From Pontederia crassipes (taxonomy: Eukaryota > Streptophyta > Magnoliopsida > Commelinales > Pontederiaceae): a DNA stretch of 64,000 nucleotides. The notes under the pieces are model-generated. The model was not told the DNA's origin. It did no database searches and worked only from the letters and a program-made list of their open reading frames with translations. The stretch covers positions 21,642,157 through 21,706,156 of the forward strand of contig CM060192.1 of NCBI GenBank assembly GCA_030549335.1, written 5' to 3'. Position 1 is the stretch's first letter. Every line of letters begins with the position of its first letter. The translations under genes were made by a program, and so were the position numbers. Below are positions 47,641 to 57,825 of the stretch, piece after piece.

Positions 47641-48450
47641 CCTATCGTTGGAACCAAATGGGTCTTTCGAAACAAGTTAGATGAAAATGGTGTCATTGTG
47701 AGGAACAAGACTAGATTAGTGGCCAAGGGTTACTCACAAATTGAAGGTATTAATTTTGATGAAACTTTTGCTCCTGTTACTAGACTTAAGGCAATTCGAA
47801 TGCTTTTGGCTTTTGCATGCTATAAAGGTTTTAAACTTTTTCAAATGGATGTTAAATGAGGAAGTTTATGTCGAACAACCTCAAGGTTTTGAAAATCCAG
47901 ATTTTTCCCATCATGTTTTCAAACTCTCAAAAGCTCTTTATGAATTGAAACAAACCCCTCGAGCTTGGTATGAAAGATTAAGTTCATTTTTAATTGAAAA
48001 TGATTTTCAAAAAGGGAAAGTTGACACCACATTGTTCTTAAAACATTTTAAAAATGATATTTTAATAGTTCACATTTATGTTGATGATATTGTTTATGGT
48101 GCTACTAATGAATGCCTATGCAAAAATTTTGAAACTCTTATGCAACAAGAATTTGAAATGAGTCTTGTAGGAGAACTCACCTTCTTTCTAGGCCTACAAG
48201 TAAAATAATCCAAGGAAGGTATTTTTCTTAATCAAGAAAAATATACAAGGGAATTACTCAAAAGATTCGAGATGAACGAATGCAAGCCGAGCACAACTCC
48301 TATGAGCACTACTACAAAATTAGATAAAGATGAAAAAGGCAAGCCCATTGATCAAAAAAGTTACAGAGGTATGATTGGTAGTTTGCTCTACTTGGCGGCA
48401 TCTAGGCCGGACATAATATTTAGTGTGTGTTTGTGTGCTAGGTTTTAATC
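47641..48450 (+). pseudogene. Copia reverse transcriptase with an internal deletion
   Basis: Contains VGTKWVFRNKLDENG, ETFAPVTRLKAIRMLLAFA, FQMDV, then NEEVYVEQPQGFENP, ALYELKQTPRAWYERL and the active site YVDDIVYG (near 48077-48100), which is intact. Near 47850-47860 the sequence jumps from FQMDV to LNEEVYVEQ, skipping the SAFLNG-type motif normally between them, through a short deletion at a taaatg microhomology that also shifts the frame. Later stops lie at 48206 and 48447. It copies element RNA into DNA in active relatives. Confidence 0.88.
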
Positions 48451-49019
48451 TGCCCCCAAAGAATCGCACTTAATTGCTGTAAAAAAGAATATTGCGTTAT
48501 TTAAAACATACAATTGACTTAGGCATTTGGTATGATAGGAACTCCTCATTTGAATTACATACCTACACCGATGCGAATTTTGTCAGGTGTAAAGTTGATA
48601 GAAAAAGCACTAGTGGGATGTGTTATTTTCTTGGTAGTTCTCTCATTTCATGGGCTAGCAAGAAACAAAACTCCATCGCATTTTCTACCGCCGAGGCCGA
48701 ATATATAGCCGCCGGTAGTTGTTGTGCACAAATACTATGGATAAAATAATAATTACTTGATTATGGTGTAAATTGTTCAAATGTACCTATGAAGTGCGAT
48801 AACACAAGTGCTATAGAAATAACCAAAAATCTAATTCAACACTCTAGGACTAAACACATTGACTTACGGTATCATTTCATTAGAGAACATGTGTCCCTTA
48901 AGAACATTGACAATGAACATGTGTCCATCAAAATTCAACTTGCAGACATATTTACAAAACCCTTAAGTGAAGAACGATTTTGCATGCTTAGAAGGGAATT
49001 AGGAATTATTAACTTTTGA
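48451..49019 (+). pseudogene. Copia RNase H
   Basis: Frames at 48492-48749 and 48789-49019 give YTDANFVRCKVDRKSTSG, SWASKKQNSIAFSTAEAEYIA, CDNTSAIEITKN and RTKHIDLRYHFIREHV, the copia RNase H signature with catalytic Asp, Glu and Asp visible. One stop separates them. The natural pol end is at 49019. Confidence 0.88.
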
Positions 49020-49189
49020 TTGCATATCAATTCAAAGTAAAAGTGACTTGGTTATACAATATCACTTTTGACATGAATTGAACATTAAAAGTGTTGCACA
49101 ACACTTACATTTGTATGATTTTTTTTTAAATATGATTTTTATGATTTTTTAATGAGTTTAAATGGTTCAAAATCTGAAAAATATAGGGA

Positions 49190-49370
49190 TCGTTCGATCT
49201 ATAGTAAGGACCGGTCGACCGACTGGAAGGATCGGTCAAACGCTATAAAATTCAAATACACAGACAAATGATCGGTCGACCGATATGATACAACCAGTCG
49301 ACCGGTATATTACTACGACCGACTGATCGCTTGGAAAAGAAGTGTCTGGTCGACCGCGGGGCGTAACTGG
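49190..49370. repeat. GGTCGACCG cluster in the internal 3' region of the copia element
   Basis: Five or six variants (gaccggtcgaccgac, gatcggtcgaccgat, cagtcgaccggt) between pol and the extra ORF. They are the same motif as in the LTRs but the surrounding sequence differs. Confidence 0.75.
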
Positions 49371-49419
49371 TATATACCCAAATCGCACGATATAAACATT
49401 TTTTTTCTTCGCGCGACAA

Positions 49420-49889
49420 TTGTCCTCCTTCGACTGCCGCCCCTGCGCCATCCCCTGCGACCGAACTCCGGCCAGCCGCCTCCTAGGTCAACCACATCCG
49501 CCGGCCGCCCCTCCTCGGTCGCATCTCTTTGACCGGCCGCTCTCTCCGATCGCATCTCCGGCCGCTCTCTCTCCAACTCTCCCTCTCCGGTCACTCTCTT
49601 CCTTTCTCTCTCTCCGGCCAACTCTCCGACCGACCCCTTTATCTCTCTCTTCGGCCAACTCTCAAACCAACCCCTCTCTCTCTCCGGCCGTTCTCTCCCT
49701 CTATCTTTCTTTCTCTCTCTCTGGCCAACCACTCTGTCTGATCGTCCCACATCTCTCTCTAGTCCAGTCTCTCTCTAACTCCCCTCTCTCACTATCCGTC
49801 GGCAACACAAATTCCGGTGACCGACACCCGCCGCTGACCTTCTGCTCTTTCCAACCTTCTGTTCACTTCATACCACCATTGTTGAATCC
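49420..49889 (+). other. Pyrimidine-rich leader before the extra ORF
   Basis: Tandem-like CTCTCTCTCCGGCCAACTCTC units from about 49540 to 49770, with irregular lengths. A possible TATA-like word (gatataaacat) lies near 49390. The composition differs sharply from the AT-rich pol and resembles a GC/CT-rich plant 5' leader, so it may have arrived with the ORF. The long overlapping open frame through it looks like low-complexity sequence. Confidence 0.5.
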
Positions 49890-51160
49890 ATGGCCGACGA
49901 CGATGGACATTCCCATATTCGGATGGTCTTTCAGCGTCGTCGTCACTTCCCCGGTTCCGGTGGTACCATTCATATCCTCCCACCAGAACCAGAACCAGAA
50001 CTCGAACTCGCGCCTGTCCAACGTGGACGAGGACGATCCCGTGGACGTACTCGTCAACCATCCTCTCCCGAGTCTGCTGATTTTGATAGTCATCTGTTTA
50101 TCACTAGGGACGTCTCTGTCAGGTTCGAAACCTTGTACGCCTCTCGCGAAGTCTGGCGTGCCTATACCATTGATTGGGACGCTCTGAACATTACAAATGT
50201 TCAAGAGATGTTCGCAACCATTGGTTGGCTGCCACTTCTTTCCCTCACGGAGCGTGTGTACCCTCGTCTTGTTCGTCATTTTTATGCGAATATGAAAATC
50301 ACTCGAGAGACTATTATTACCTATGTCCTTGGCATGCCCATTCGTTTTGATCCAGACCATCTTTGTCGCATTTTTGGGGTTGCATGCCCATTACCTGGTC
50401 TTTATTCATTTGTCACTCATGATTGGCCTTCCGACTATTTTCCCATCTCAGATGGTATTCAGACCATTTTTGCTGGACAAGACGTCCAATATACTATCGA
50501 AACGGCCTATTGCCATCTTCATTCACTGATGAAAATGGCACATCATCTCCTTAGCCGAATGATAACTCCTCGAGCCGGGCACTATACAGAGGTCACTCAC
50601 TTTGATCTCTTCTTTCTTCACTATCTTTGTATCCGTGATGCCTCCTTTCTACATTTCGGTCATTATGTGTTCTATCACATGGACCACACCTTTCAGAAGA
50701 TCTCTTCTGCTGCTCGTGGACGGCACCACTTATATTTTGGTGCTTGGATCATGAAGATCTTACTCTACTTTGGTGTCGACATCCCTGCTGACGATGAGTA
50801 CATTCGACCTCGTCCCACTGACGTCTTTGGTTCCGGGACTTTACACCGGATGGGTCTTAGGTTTAGTGAGTAGGCAGCACAGATTCTGATGATAGAGATG
50901 ATGCCACAGATGGTGAGCCAGCACCGATGGACACTCAGGAGGTTGGCCCTAGCTTCCCTCCACCATCGGCGCCCACTGAGCATATTGGGGCTTCTCAGCA
51001 CAGTGCTTCAGACTTTCATGGCACCTACAACTTCACGGCTCTTTCACAGCAGGTGGCAGACATAGGCCATCGTTTGATCCAGATATATCGACGTGTTCGA
51101 CGGATGGAGCGTGACTCCTGCTACCTTGTTGGATCGCTACAGGCCTATTATGCATCGTAA
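49890..51160 (+). CDS. Extra ORF of the copia element: putative plant transposon protein-like, with a frameshifted C-terminus
   Basis: The ATG at 49890 sits in a strong context (tccATGGcc) and opens 327 codons, ending at TAG 50871-50873. The N-terminus is Pro/Glu- and Arg/Gly-rich (residues 32-56). Residues 120-300 resemble the domain annotated as putative plant transposon protein: RLVRHFYANMKI, ITYVLGMPIRFD, WPSDYFP, TPRAGHYTEVTHFDLFFLHYL, LYFGAWIMKILLYFGVDIP. After the stop, another frame continues with an acidic/Pro linker (STDSDDRDDATDGEP) and a helix (DIGHRLIQIYRRVRRMERD) to 51160, so the original protein was probably longer. It lies in the env-like position of SIRE elements but shows no signal peptide or membrane segment. 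Function unknown. It is far better preserved than pol. Confidence 0.65.
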
Positions 51161-51229
51161 GGATTTGTTCCGCCCGTAGCTCGTGAGGATGATAGTCCCG
51201 ATGAAGAGTAGTTGGGTTGTCTCCCTCTT

Positions 51230-51618
51230 TGATGATGTCAAAAGGGGGAGAAGTCTATGACGATATTATGTGTCTTAGTATGTTATGTGTCTTAGTGCTT
51301 ACATTTATATCGTGCATATCGTGCACCATTTTGTAGTGACTTCAGTCATATTTGTTAGTGCATGATGTTTTATTGACTATGTAATGAAATGACTTTTCTT
51401 ATATGATGACTTTTTTATTTGACCTTTGATTTCATATTTATTTCTCGTCATATTAATTATAGAACTATAAATGCCATCGATTTAGGGGGAGAAAAAGTTA
51501 AATACGCATAAATGTAGAGGAAGTTTGTTTATTACTTTCTATGTAAAACTTACATTTCATTTTATTTCTTTCTTCTCCTTATCGTCCAATTAATTTGCTA
51601 TCATCAAAAAGGGGGAGA
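51230..51618 (+). promoter_or_regulatory. Repeated polypurine tracts before the 3' LTR
   Basis: Three purine blocks: aaaagggggagaag near 51240, ttagggggagaaaaag near 51482, and aaaaagggggaga (51606-51618), the last directly at the LTR. The first and last share the lead-in tgatgtcaaaa/ctatcatcaaaa. The final one is the expected plus-strand primer; the others look like duplicates, as known in SIRE-type elements. Confidence 0.7.
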
Positions 51619-51619
51619 T

Positions 51620-52639
51620 TGTTGAATCCTATGTTTTGATGATAACAAATTAAAATGGACATAAAAGTTACTAATCTATGCTCAAGTAGTGATAATGCAT
51701 GTGTAGAATTGATACGAACAGATTCGCCGAAGAAATTGCCAAATTTAAAGTTGGAAGAAAAGTTTTCAGCACGACCGGTCGACCCATCGGTCGACCGACC
51801 AGAAGCATCGGTCGACTGATATTCGGTGAAAGAAAAGACAAGAAGATATCGGTCGACGTCGAGACTATACTGGTCGACAGACTTGTCGACAACAATTTAG
51901 ATCGGTCGACGTCGAGACATTACCGATCGTTGTATCGGTCGTAGGACCGGTCGACCGGACAGCATCAAAGCGCAGAAATGAGACAACGGTCACATAGACT
52001 GGTCGATCGGCCCATTCCAGCGGTCGACCGGCCCATCAATCAAATGAACAGTAACGGCTAGAATTTTGAAGAGAAATTTGGGGGAGACTTTCTGGACGAA
52101 ATTTCACCCCTAGGAGCCTATAAAAGGAGTGCCAAAGCCTGAAGAAAATTTATTCAAGCAAGAAAGAACATCCTAGAGCTCCTCTCAAGTTTTTTAGCAT
52201 AGAGTTGCAAATTTCTTCCCTTTTCTTTTCTTAGTCTTGGGAGTGAGAAAAATTTTTCTAAAAGAAAAGAGTTAGAGGGAACATTTTCTTTCTGAATCTA
52301 GTGAGATTGAGAGCTCCTTGTATAGAGGTGTGCCTAGCCTCTTGAGCAAAGAAGAAGGCGTGATTGTTTAAAGAGGGTTGTTCTCTCCCTACAAGAAAAG
52401 AGAAAGATAGTAAATCTCTGGCGGTCTCGAGGTCGAGAAGTCGGAGCGGGGACGTAGGCCAAAGTATTGGGACCGAACCTCGTCAACATATCATGGTTTC
52501 TTGTGTTTGTTCTTTATTCATCATCTACGCATTATCCTTATCTTCTTGTGATCATTTTCATCGGTTTTCTCCGAAGGTGAATTTTTGAAAAATTTAATTT
52601 CACCAATTCACCCCCCATCTTGGTGCTTTCGATCCTACA
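51620..52639 (+). repeat. 3' LTR of the SIRE-like element
   Basis: 1020 bp, TGTTGAATCC to ATCCTACA, followed by the GAGAT duplication. It carries the GTCGAC cluster at 51770-52035. Confidence 0.92.
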
Positions 52640-53351
52640 GAGATTTGGATATGGTCCCTCTCTGATTCTGAGTCCTTTCTGGTTGTCTTCCTCTAGCCGC
52701 CAGTGCCTCTTTACCAGAACTTGCCGATCCCTTTCTTCGTGTTTCCTCTAATAACAAGGCAGCACATACACTTTCATACGAAAGTTCTTTATCCCCGCCA
52801 CCAATCACGACAATCAGATTGTTTCCTGAATCCGACAACGAACAGAGCAATGTTATTGCCTTATCATTATCTTGAAATTTAACACCGATTGATACAAGTT
52901 GACTAATCACCGTGTTAAAGTTATAAAGATGTATAGAGAACGAGTCACCTTCCTGCATCCGAAGATTGTACAATTTCTTCCTCAGAAATAACTTGTTAAT
53001 CAATGACTTACTTTGATATAGGGATTCCAACTTCTTCTATAGATCTCTGGTTGTAGGTTCGCTCATCACGTTCATAAGAATTGAATCCGCGAGACAAAGC
53101 CGAATCAAACCCTTCGCCTTTCTATCAATCCGATCCCACTCTTCAATCGCCTTTGAATCAGCTTGACTGGAGGAAGCCGTATCTGAAGCCTTCGCCGCAT
53201 CTGCAGCCGTCTCCGCTTCTTTGCCTGGCATCTCCTTCTCGATTGCCGTCCAAAGATCTCGATCACAGAGGAGATCCTCCATCTTCATCTTCCAGAGATC
53301 AAACTGTGTTTCATCAAATTTTTCTATCTCAATCCGCGATCCTCCTGACAT
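52640..53351 (-). pseudogene. Older Ty1/copia gag, 5' part
   Basis: Minus-strand frames 53351-53037 and 53030-52635 give a copia gag: MSGGSRIEIEKFDETQFDLW start, MKMEDLLCDRDLW, an Ala/Ser insert, then SLYQSKSLINKLFLRKKLY, LRMQEGDSFSIHLYNF, KAITLLCSLSDSGN. A stop near 53037 separates the two. The frame runs into the GAGAT duplication and continues at 43227-42855 with the zinc knuckle. Lineage looks Tork-like from the KFDxxxFDLWKMKMEDLL start, but this is a judgement by eye. Confidence 0.8.
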
Positions 53352-53384
53352 CTCGAATAAATCCTAATTCTCCGAACAACCTGT

Positions 53385-53396
53385 GCTCTGATACCA
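53385..53396 (-). promoter_or_regulatory. Primer-binding site of the older copia element
   Basis: TGGTATCAGAGC on the minus strand between its LTR and gag; an exact tRNA-Met type site. Confidence 0.85.
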
Positions 53397-53398
53397 AT

Positions 53399-53709
53399 TG
53401 AAGGAAAAAATTCAAGAACAAGAGTAGAAGATCGCAAAGAGAATAGCAGAGAAATTAGAGGAGGCACGCGAAGAAAAAATTCCACTATATCTTTCGTTAG
53501 GTTACAGCTGTCGCATATTCCAGCATTAAATAGGCCTCTACCAAACGAGTTCAAAACATGAACAAAATAGATAAAAAAACCTAATCTACACCACACGGGA
53601 CCGCTGTCGAGGGGCAGGGCCTCCCGAACTCCCCCTTTTGTTTGTACGCCAGCCGCACAGGTAATTGAGTAATACTCAGATTCCCCTGAAGTATTCACCA
53701 ACTCCAACA
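53399..53709 (-). repeat. 5' LTR of the older copia element
   Basis: About 311 bp, minus-strand TGTTGGAGTT to TTTCCTTCA, followed by the primer site. No second LTR was found near the truncated end at 42855. Confidence 0.7.
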
Positions 53710-53929
53710 CTTTTTTCTTTGCATCCTTATATATTTATATATGAAATCCTTTTTTTTATTGCCACCCCTCCAAAGCTTCTTCTCATAAGAAATATTCACA
53801 TCTTGATTCACAACTTGCTCATCGTTCCATGACCTCCCTATCCAACAAATATGGGCTTCTCAATTACCTTCATCTCGCTCAGGTGCCAACTCTAGTGGTA
53901 TATTCAGTATACTGAACTGGCTAAAGAGG
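53710..53929. other. Non-coding flank
   Basis: No gene or repeat boundary is supported. Confidence 0.35.
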
Positions 53930-54111
53930 TCATGAGAGCTGAAGGGTGCCGGCGTACAAGCATTATTGCAGGGTCTACAGAAGGGTCGGCCATGCGGGTG
54001 CACGGCATCAACTGCGGAGGACGCCAGGTGGCTTACGACATGCTGGGCGGCGACGTCGATGATGTGTCATGAGAGCTGAAGGGTGCCGACGTACAAGCAT
54101 TATTGCAGGGT
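53930..54111 (+). repeat. 45-bp direct repeat around a small GC-rich ORF
   Basis: The block tcatgagagctgaagggtgc and its continuation occur at 53930-53974 and 54067-54111 with one mismatch. Between them a GC-rich 46-codon frame (53932-54072) reads GSTEGSAMRVHGINCGG and ends DMLGGDVDDVS. The base composition is gene-like, but I do not recognise the product. It looks like a host exon with a local duplication. Confidence 0.5.
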
Positions 54112-54535
54112 TTGCTCATTTCCACCTCCTAATTCATATGTCTGAAAGTATATGCCATAGTGTGCATGTGCTGTTTTGGTTTACTGATATCTTACCTTAC
54201 TCTAAGTTTTTGGCCTTGAGTTTTATTTGATGGGCAATGCTCATTTAAGTAAGATGTAGTTATTTTGTTGGCATTTATATTTCATTCCAATATGAAATTC
54301 TCCTACTGCAACAGAAATACAAGGGCACTTCAGCAACTCAATTGAACTTCACATTTAAAGTTACTTTTCTGATAGTTAGCTGTGCTTCACTACAGATGGC
54401 CGCATGAAGATCCAACATCGATGGATGATCCTCAAGTAGTTGATTATGACTTAATGTTCTTGCATTTCTGATACTATTTTGGATCTCTAAACTGGACCAA
54501 AATTTTGTTTCATTTCTTTCTCACAGAACGAAATT

Positions 54536-54811
54536 GTCACCGGAGGTAAAACAAAGGTAGAGTACATAAATAAGTCATCACATGTGTCAAATCCAGTTCA
54601 CAAGTTGGTAAAGGAGATAATGGTGTTCATTCAAGCAAGAAGCATCTGATAAGCCCTTGAGAAATGACATGTCATCTTCATTTTCTTCAAGTACCCACTC
54701 ACAGAAAAATGATCAAATGTTACAATTCCTTGCCCATTTTCGTTTGCCACATAAAAGTGAGCTACTACTCGAACGTGCAGAGGTCGAGGACATGGTATTG
54801 TCTTCACCAGG
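54536..54811 (+). pseudogene. Possible exon remnants of an unidentified host gene
   Basis: One frame gives NEIVTGGKTKVEYINKSSHV from 54530 on, a second (about 54635-54811) gives NDMSSSFSSSTHSQKNDQM followed by LQFLAHFRLPHKSELLLERA and VEDMVLSSPG, ending at a possible splice donor (CAG|GTTTCT). A further short stretch near 54392 (after cactacag) reads WPHEDPTSMDDPQVVDYD. The composition and even hydrophilic make-up look coding, but the pieces do not join in one frame and I cannot name a family. Confidence 0.3.
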
Positions 54812-56263
54812 TTTCTAACTAATAATAACCTTTGAGCTTTACTTTATTTCATCATTGATATTATTGTCAATACTTTTCTCACAATTTGTTATTAAATAAA
54901 TTTATTTTATGATATGGATGGAGGCAGATGAATTATCATTATAGGTATTTAAATAAAAAATATTATTTGGAAATTAACATGATCTGGTAATAGTTTTCCA
55001 ATTTTAAGAGTTTTGATTAAGTTGAATTTAACGTTTCAAAATAAGTTTGCGGAAGATTTAGATGAAGTTATTGAATCATCTGGGTTATAATTGTAAAAAT
55101 TAAAATTTGAAAAGTTGTGGATTCAAAACAGAACTCAATTGGAAAAAAAATGATACTCATGGGCCCCTTTATTTTTTAGAAAAAAAATAGAACACCAACT
55201 TTATTTATTTCTAATAACACAAATTGTTGGAGTCAACCAACTTTATTTTTTTCAAATATTAGAAGATTTTTTTTTCTTATTTTTAAATTCATGTTCAAGT
55301 AAGATATCTTTACACAGTTATGTAAGTATAAATTCAAACTTAACTTAATTTTGATAAGATTTTATTATAAAAAAAATAATATTATTTTTAATCGCGCTTG
55401 AGGATCTTCACTAATTAATTAAAATTAACAACAAGCCCAAGTGGGCTTTTCAACTCACAACGTCACAATCTCCTAATTTAGACAATGAGAAATATTTTTC
55501 ACAATCTCCACCTCTGCACGAATATGCGATTAGTGCGGGATTTCGAACCGACGACAGGACTGGCCTAAGAGAACAAGTCAAATCCATTTTCTTCTTGAAT
55601 TTATCATGTGATTATTCTTTTCAAATAATCATCAACTACTCAAAACTTGGATAATAGTGCACAAAACACTCAACTGTAATGTAATGTCACTATTTTGTGG
55701 TACCCTTGGGCGTCGAATAATAGTGCAGCTTACTTTTTCTCTAGGATAAATCCAATACAATAGTGCACACTCTTCATAATAAAAGATCGCATAGTAATTG
55801 AATCAAATAAGATGATATTAGAGAAATCAAGCTAGAGGAAATAGGCACTTGTGATGACATCATTATCGTTCGTCATGTGCCACATCTATATTTTCTTTAA
55901 CTATATATATAATTTAACAATCAATTTCGATCATGAAAGGCCGGCAGATAAGACATTATTTCAAATATATTATCAATTTGGACCAACCAGTTAATTGTAG
56001 CTAAAACCATATTTCATTGTAATGTAATTTGAAATAGATATAACGCAAAGAATCCGCACTCATATGTTTAAAAATATATTGTAATTTTTCAGTGTAAGTA
56101 TATTATTAATCATTAAGCAAGTGCCAATTAAACAAACATTAACCCAAATAAACACGATGACAATGGCATCATGTGATGGCAGTACATACTAAAAAGTATA
56201 TACACCATCTTATTCTTATTTATAATAACATCATCAACTCATGCATGTCGGCTCGCTTAGTAT
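54812..56263. other. AT-rich non-coding region upstream of the dirigent gene's 3' end
   Basis: No sustained frame. A segment at 55430-55580 (aagcccaagtgggctt palindrome, then gcgggatttcgaaccgacgac) looks like a decayed tRNA-like or short interspersed repeat. The last 100-200 bases would carry the 3' UTR of the dirigent gene. Confidence 0.35.
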
Positions 56264-56752
56264 TTATAAAGGCTGGACATAGAAGTCGTTCTCCACGTAG
56301 AAGTAGGTGAGGGTGGCGAAGAGGACCTTGGTTATGGCGTAGCCGCGGGCCAACCTGAATTGGCCTGTCCCGCCGACGATGGGGCGCTCGATGTTGACGT
56401 CGGCAGCTCTAACACGTCCGACCACTGTCAGTCCGCTGCCGGCGAATGCGCCGGACGTGAAAACGTAGTTCTGGATGGTCTCGAGGACTGTGCCATCCAG
56501 GGACGCGACTGCCGCGAAGCCTTCATCCTTCCCGACGATCGCGGTGGCGTTGAAGTCCACCGCTGCTCTTACGCGTAGCGTCCCGAAGCCGGACGTGTTG
56601 TTGAGGGCGGCCACGACGAAGGACGTCTGCCCAGGGCCCTCTAAGCTTTCGTACGAGAAGAAGTGCACATGGGTTAAGACGGTCGCGGAGGCGGCGGATA
56701 TGGTCGCCACTGCCACGACGAGGAAGAGGAGGAAAGACCTTTGGGTGGCCAT
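56264..56752 (-). CDS. Dirigent-like protein, secreted
   Basis: A single intact frame of 162 residues without introns, usual for this family. Residues 1-23 form a signal peptide ending ATISAASA. The mature part has the dirigent layout: HVHFFSYE (counterpart of the HDI strand), SFVVAA, GFGTLRVRAAV, DGTVLETIQNYVFTSGAFAGSGLTV, then the signature IVGGTGQFRLARGYA (residues 125-139) and a last strand TYFYVENDFYV. Dirigent proteins form extracellular beta-barrel trimers that steer stereoselective coupling of phenoxy radicals in lignan or lignin synthesis. Potential N-glycosylation sites are at NNTS (51) and NAT (68). The ATG at 56752 lies in a good context and a TATA box is 60 bases upstream. Which reaction it guides cannot be told. 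Confidence 0.9.
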   Translation of the reverse strand: MATQRSFLLFLVVAVATISAASATVLTHVHFFSYESLEGPGQTSFVVAALNNTSGFGTLRVRAAVDFNATAIVGKDEGFAAVASLDGTVLETIQNYVFTSGAFAGSGLTVVGRVRAADVNIERPIVGGTGQFRLARGYAITKVLFATLTYFYVENDFYVQPL

Positions 56753-56810
56753 GGAGCTTAATTAATGTGATTCCAAGTGTAGAGCTGCGGCTACGCGAGG
56801 AGTGAATGAG

Positions 56811-56820
56811 ATATTTATAA
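56811..56820 (-). promoter_or_regulatory. TATA box of the dirigent gene
   Basis: TTATAAATAT on the minus strand, 59 bases before the ATG, leaving a leader of about 25-30 bases. An RY-type word (tgcatgcac, 56838-56846 region) lies just upstream and is a plausible seed/B3-factor element, unproven. Confidence 0.65.
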
Positions 56821-57119
56821 GACATGTTCTACGTGCGTGCATGCATATATTATATATGTTTTTAATTGTTCTTGTTCTAAGTGTTTGACGTCTGAATTCT
56901 GAAATAGAGCAATGACTAGTTCTTTTTCCTGCAAGGAATAGTGATTACATTAATGCGAACATATTTCATATATGCCAACATATGAGGATCCAACTAAGGG
57001 AAACTTTTGGCAGGACTTCTTGAAAGCCTTCTCGCCACTGCATGCTTCACATCTTATCCTTCGCTTTTTACGTTTCTTTCATTTGTTCTGGTAATAATCT
57101 TCTTTACTTCACCCCAAAT

Positions 57120-57825
57120 TAATGTTTTCATAATCGGATCGGCGACTGAACCGGATTTCTTACCGGGTCACGGTTGGATCGGTCCGATCGGATTCGACCG
57201 GATTGAATCAGATTTTATTAAAATAATATTATTTATAATAATTATAAAGATATAATATAAATTATATTATATAGTATATAAATATTATATTAATAACTTA
57301 TTAAAAATTAATATAAAATATTTTTTATTTATTAAAAGTTTAATAATGATTAACATATAAATATAAATAGATTATTATTAATTTAGTATCTACTATTTAT
57401 TGATGATAGATGCTATATTAATAAATTTCATCTTAAATTACTCTTATTTCTTTAACACTTTCCTTTTTATCTCCTTTATTTATGCTCTTTAATGATTTTC
57501 ATTTTAATGTTATTCAATTTTAAATACTTACCTTTTTATTTTAATTTCTAATTTATTTTATACATGTCATATTCCTTCCTTTTTTATCTTTCTTATCTTT
57601 CTTTCTTTTTTCCTTTTTTAACTTTTCTATTTTCACCATTTTTTAATATTATTTTTCAAAATTTAACTTGAACCGGGTTGAACCGGTTCAACCACCTCGA
57701 TTCAACCGGCCGGTTTAACCGATTTTTTCCGAAAATGATTTTGACATCAAATCGAACCGAATTTCCCGCCTGTTCATGATTGAACCGGTTGAACCGGCCG
57801 GTCCGGTCCGGTTTTAATAACATTG
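57120..57825. mobile_element. hAT-like MITE, 706 bp
   Basis: Flanked by the perfect 8-bp duplication CCCCAAAT (57112-57119 and 57826-57833), the length typical of hAT elements. Ends are imperfect inverted repeats: TAATGTTTTCATAATCGG versus CAATGTTATTAAAACCGG read inward. Subterminal regions carry many ccggt/aaccgg words (57140-57215 and 57667-57820) that form a larger imperfect inverted repeat around an AT-rich core. No transposase. Confidence 0.82.

Larger units (their letters stand above)
43228..52639 (+). mobile_element. Full-length Ty1/copia element (SIRE/Maximus-like) with an extra ORF, decayed
   Basis: 9.4 kb: LTRs 43228-44238 and 51620-52639, primer site, gag, protease, integrase, RT, RNase H, a GTCGAC-rich spacer, a CT-rich leader, an additional ORF, then repeated purine tracts. 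The perfect duplication GAGAT flanks it (43223-43227, 52640-52644), and removing the element rejoins the older copia gag. PR-IN-RT-RH order defines copia. The extra coding region before the 3' LTR and the duplicated purine tracts fit the SIRE lineage. Pol carries many stops, so it is not autonomous now. Confidence 0.92.

Noticed and set aside
49420-50187. A 255-residue Ser/Leu/Pro-rich frame overlapping the start of the extra ORF
   Set aside because: It is low-complexity translation of the CT-rich leader and lies in a different frame from the better supported ORF.
54067-54111. Similarity of an ELKGADV-like translation to malate dehydrogenase
   Set aside because: Only about seven residues match and the flanks do not continue the family.
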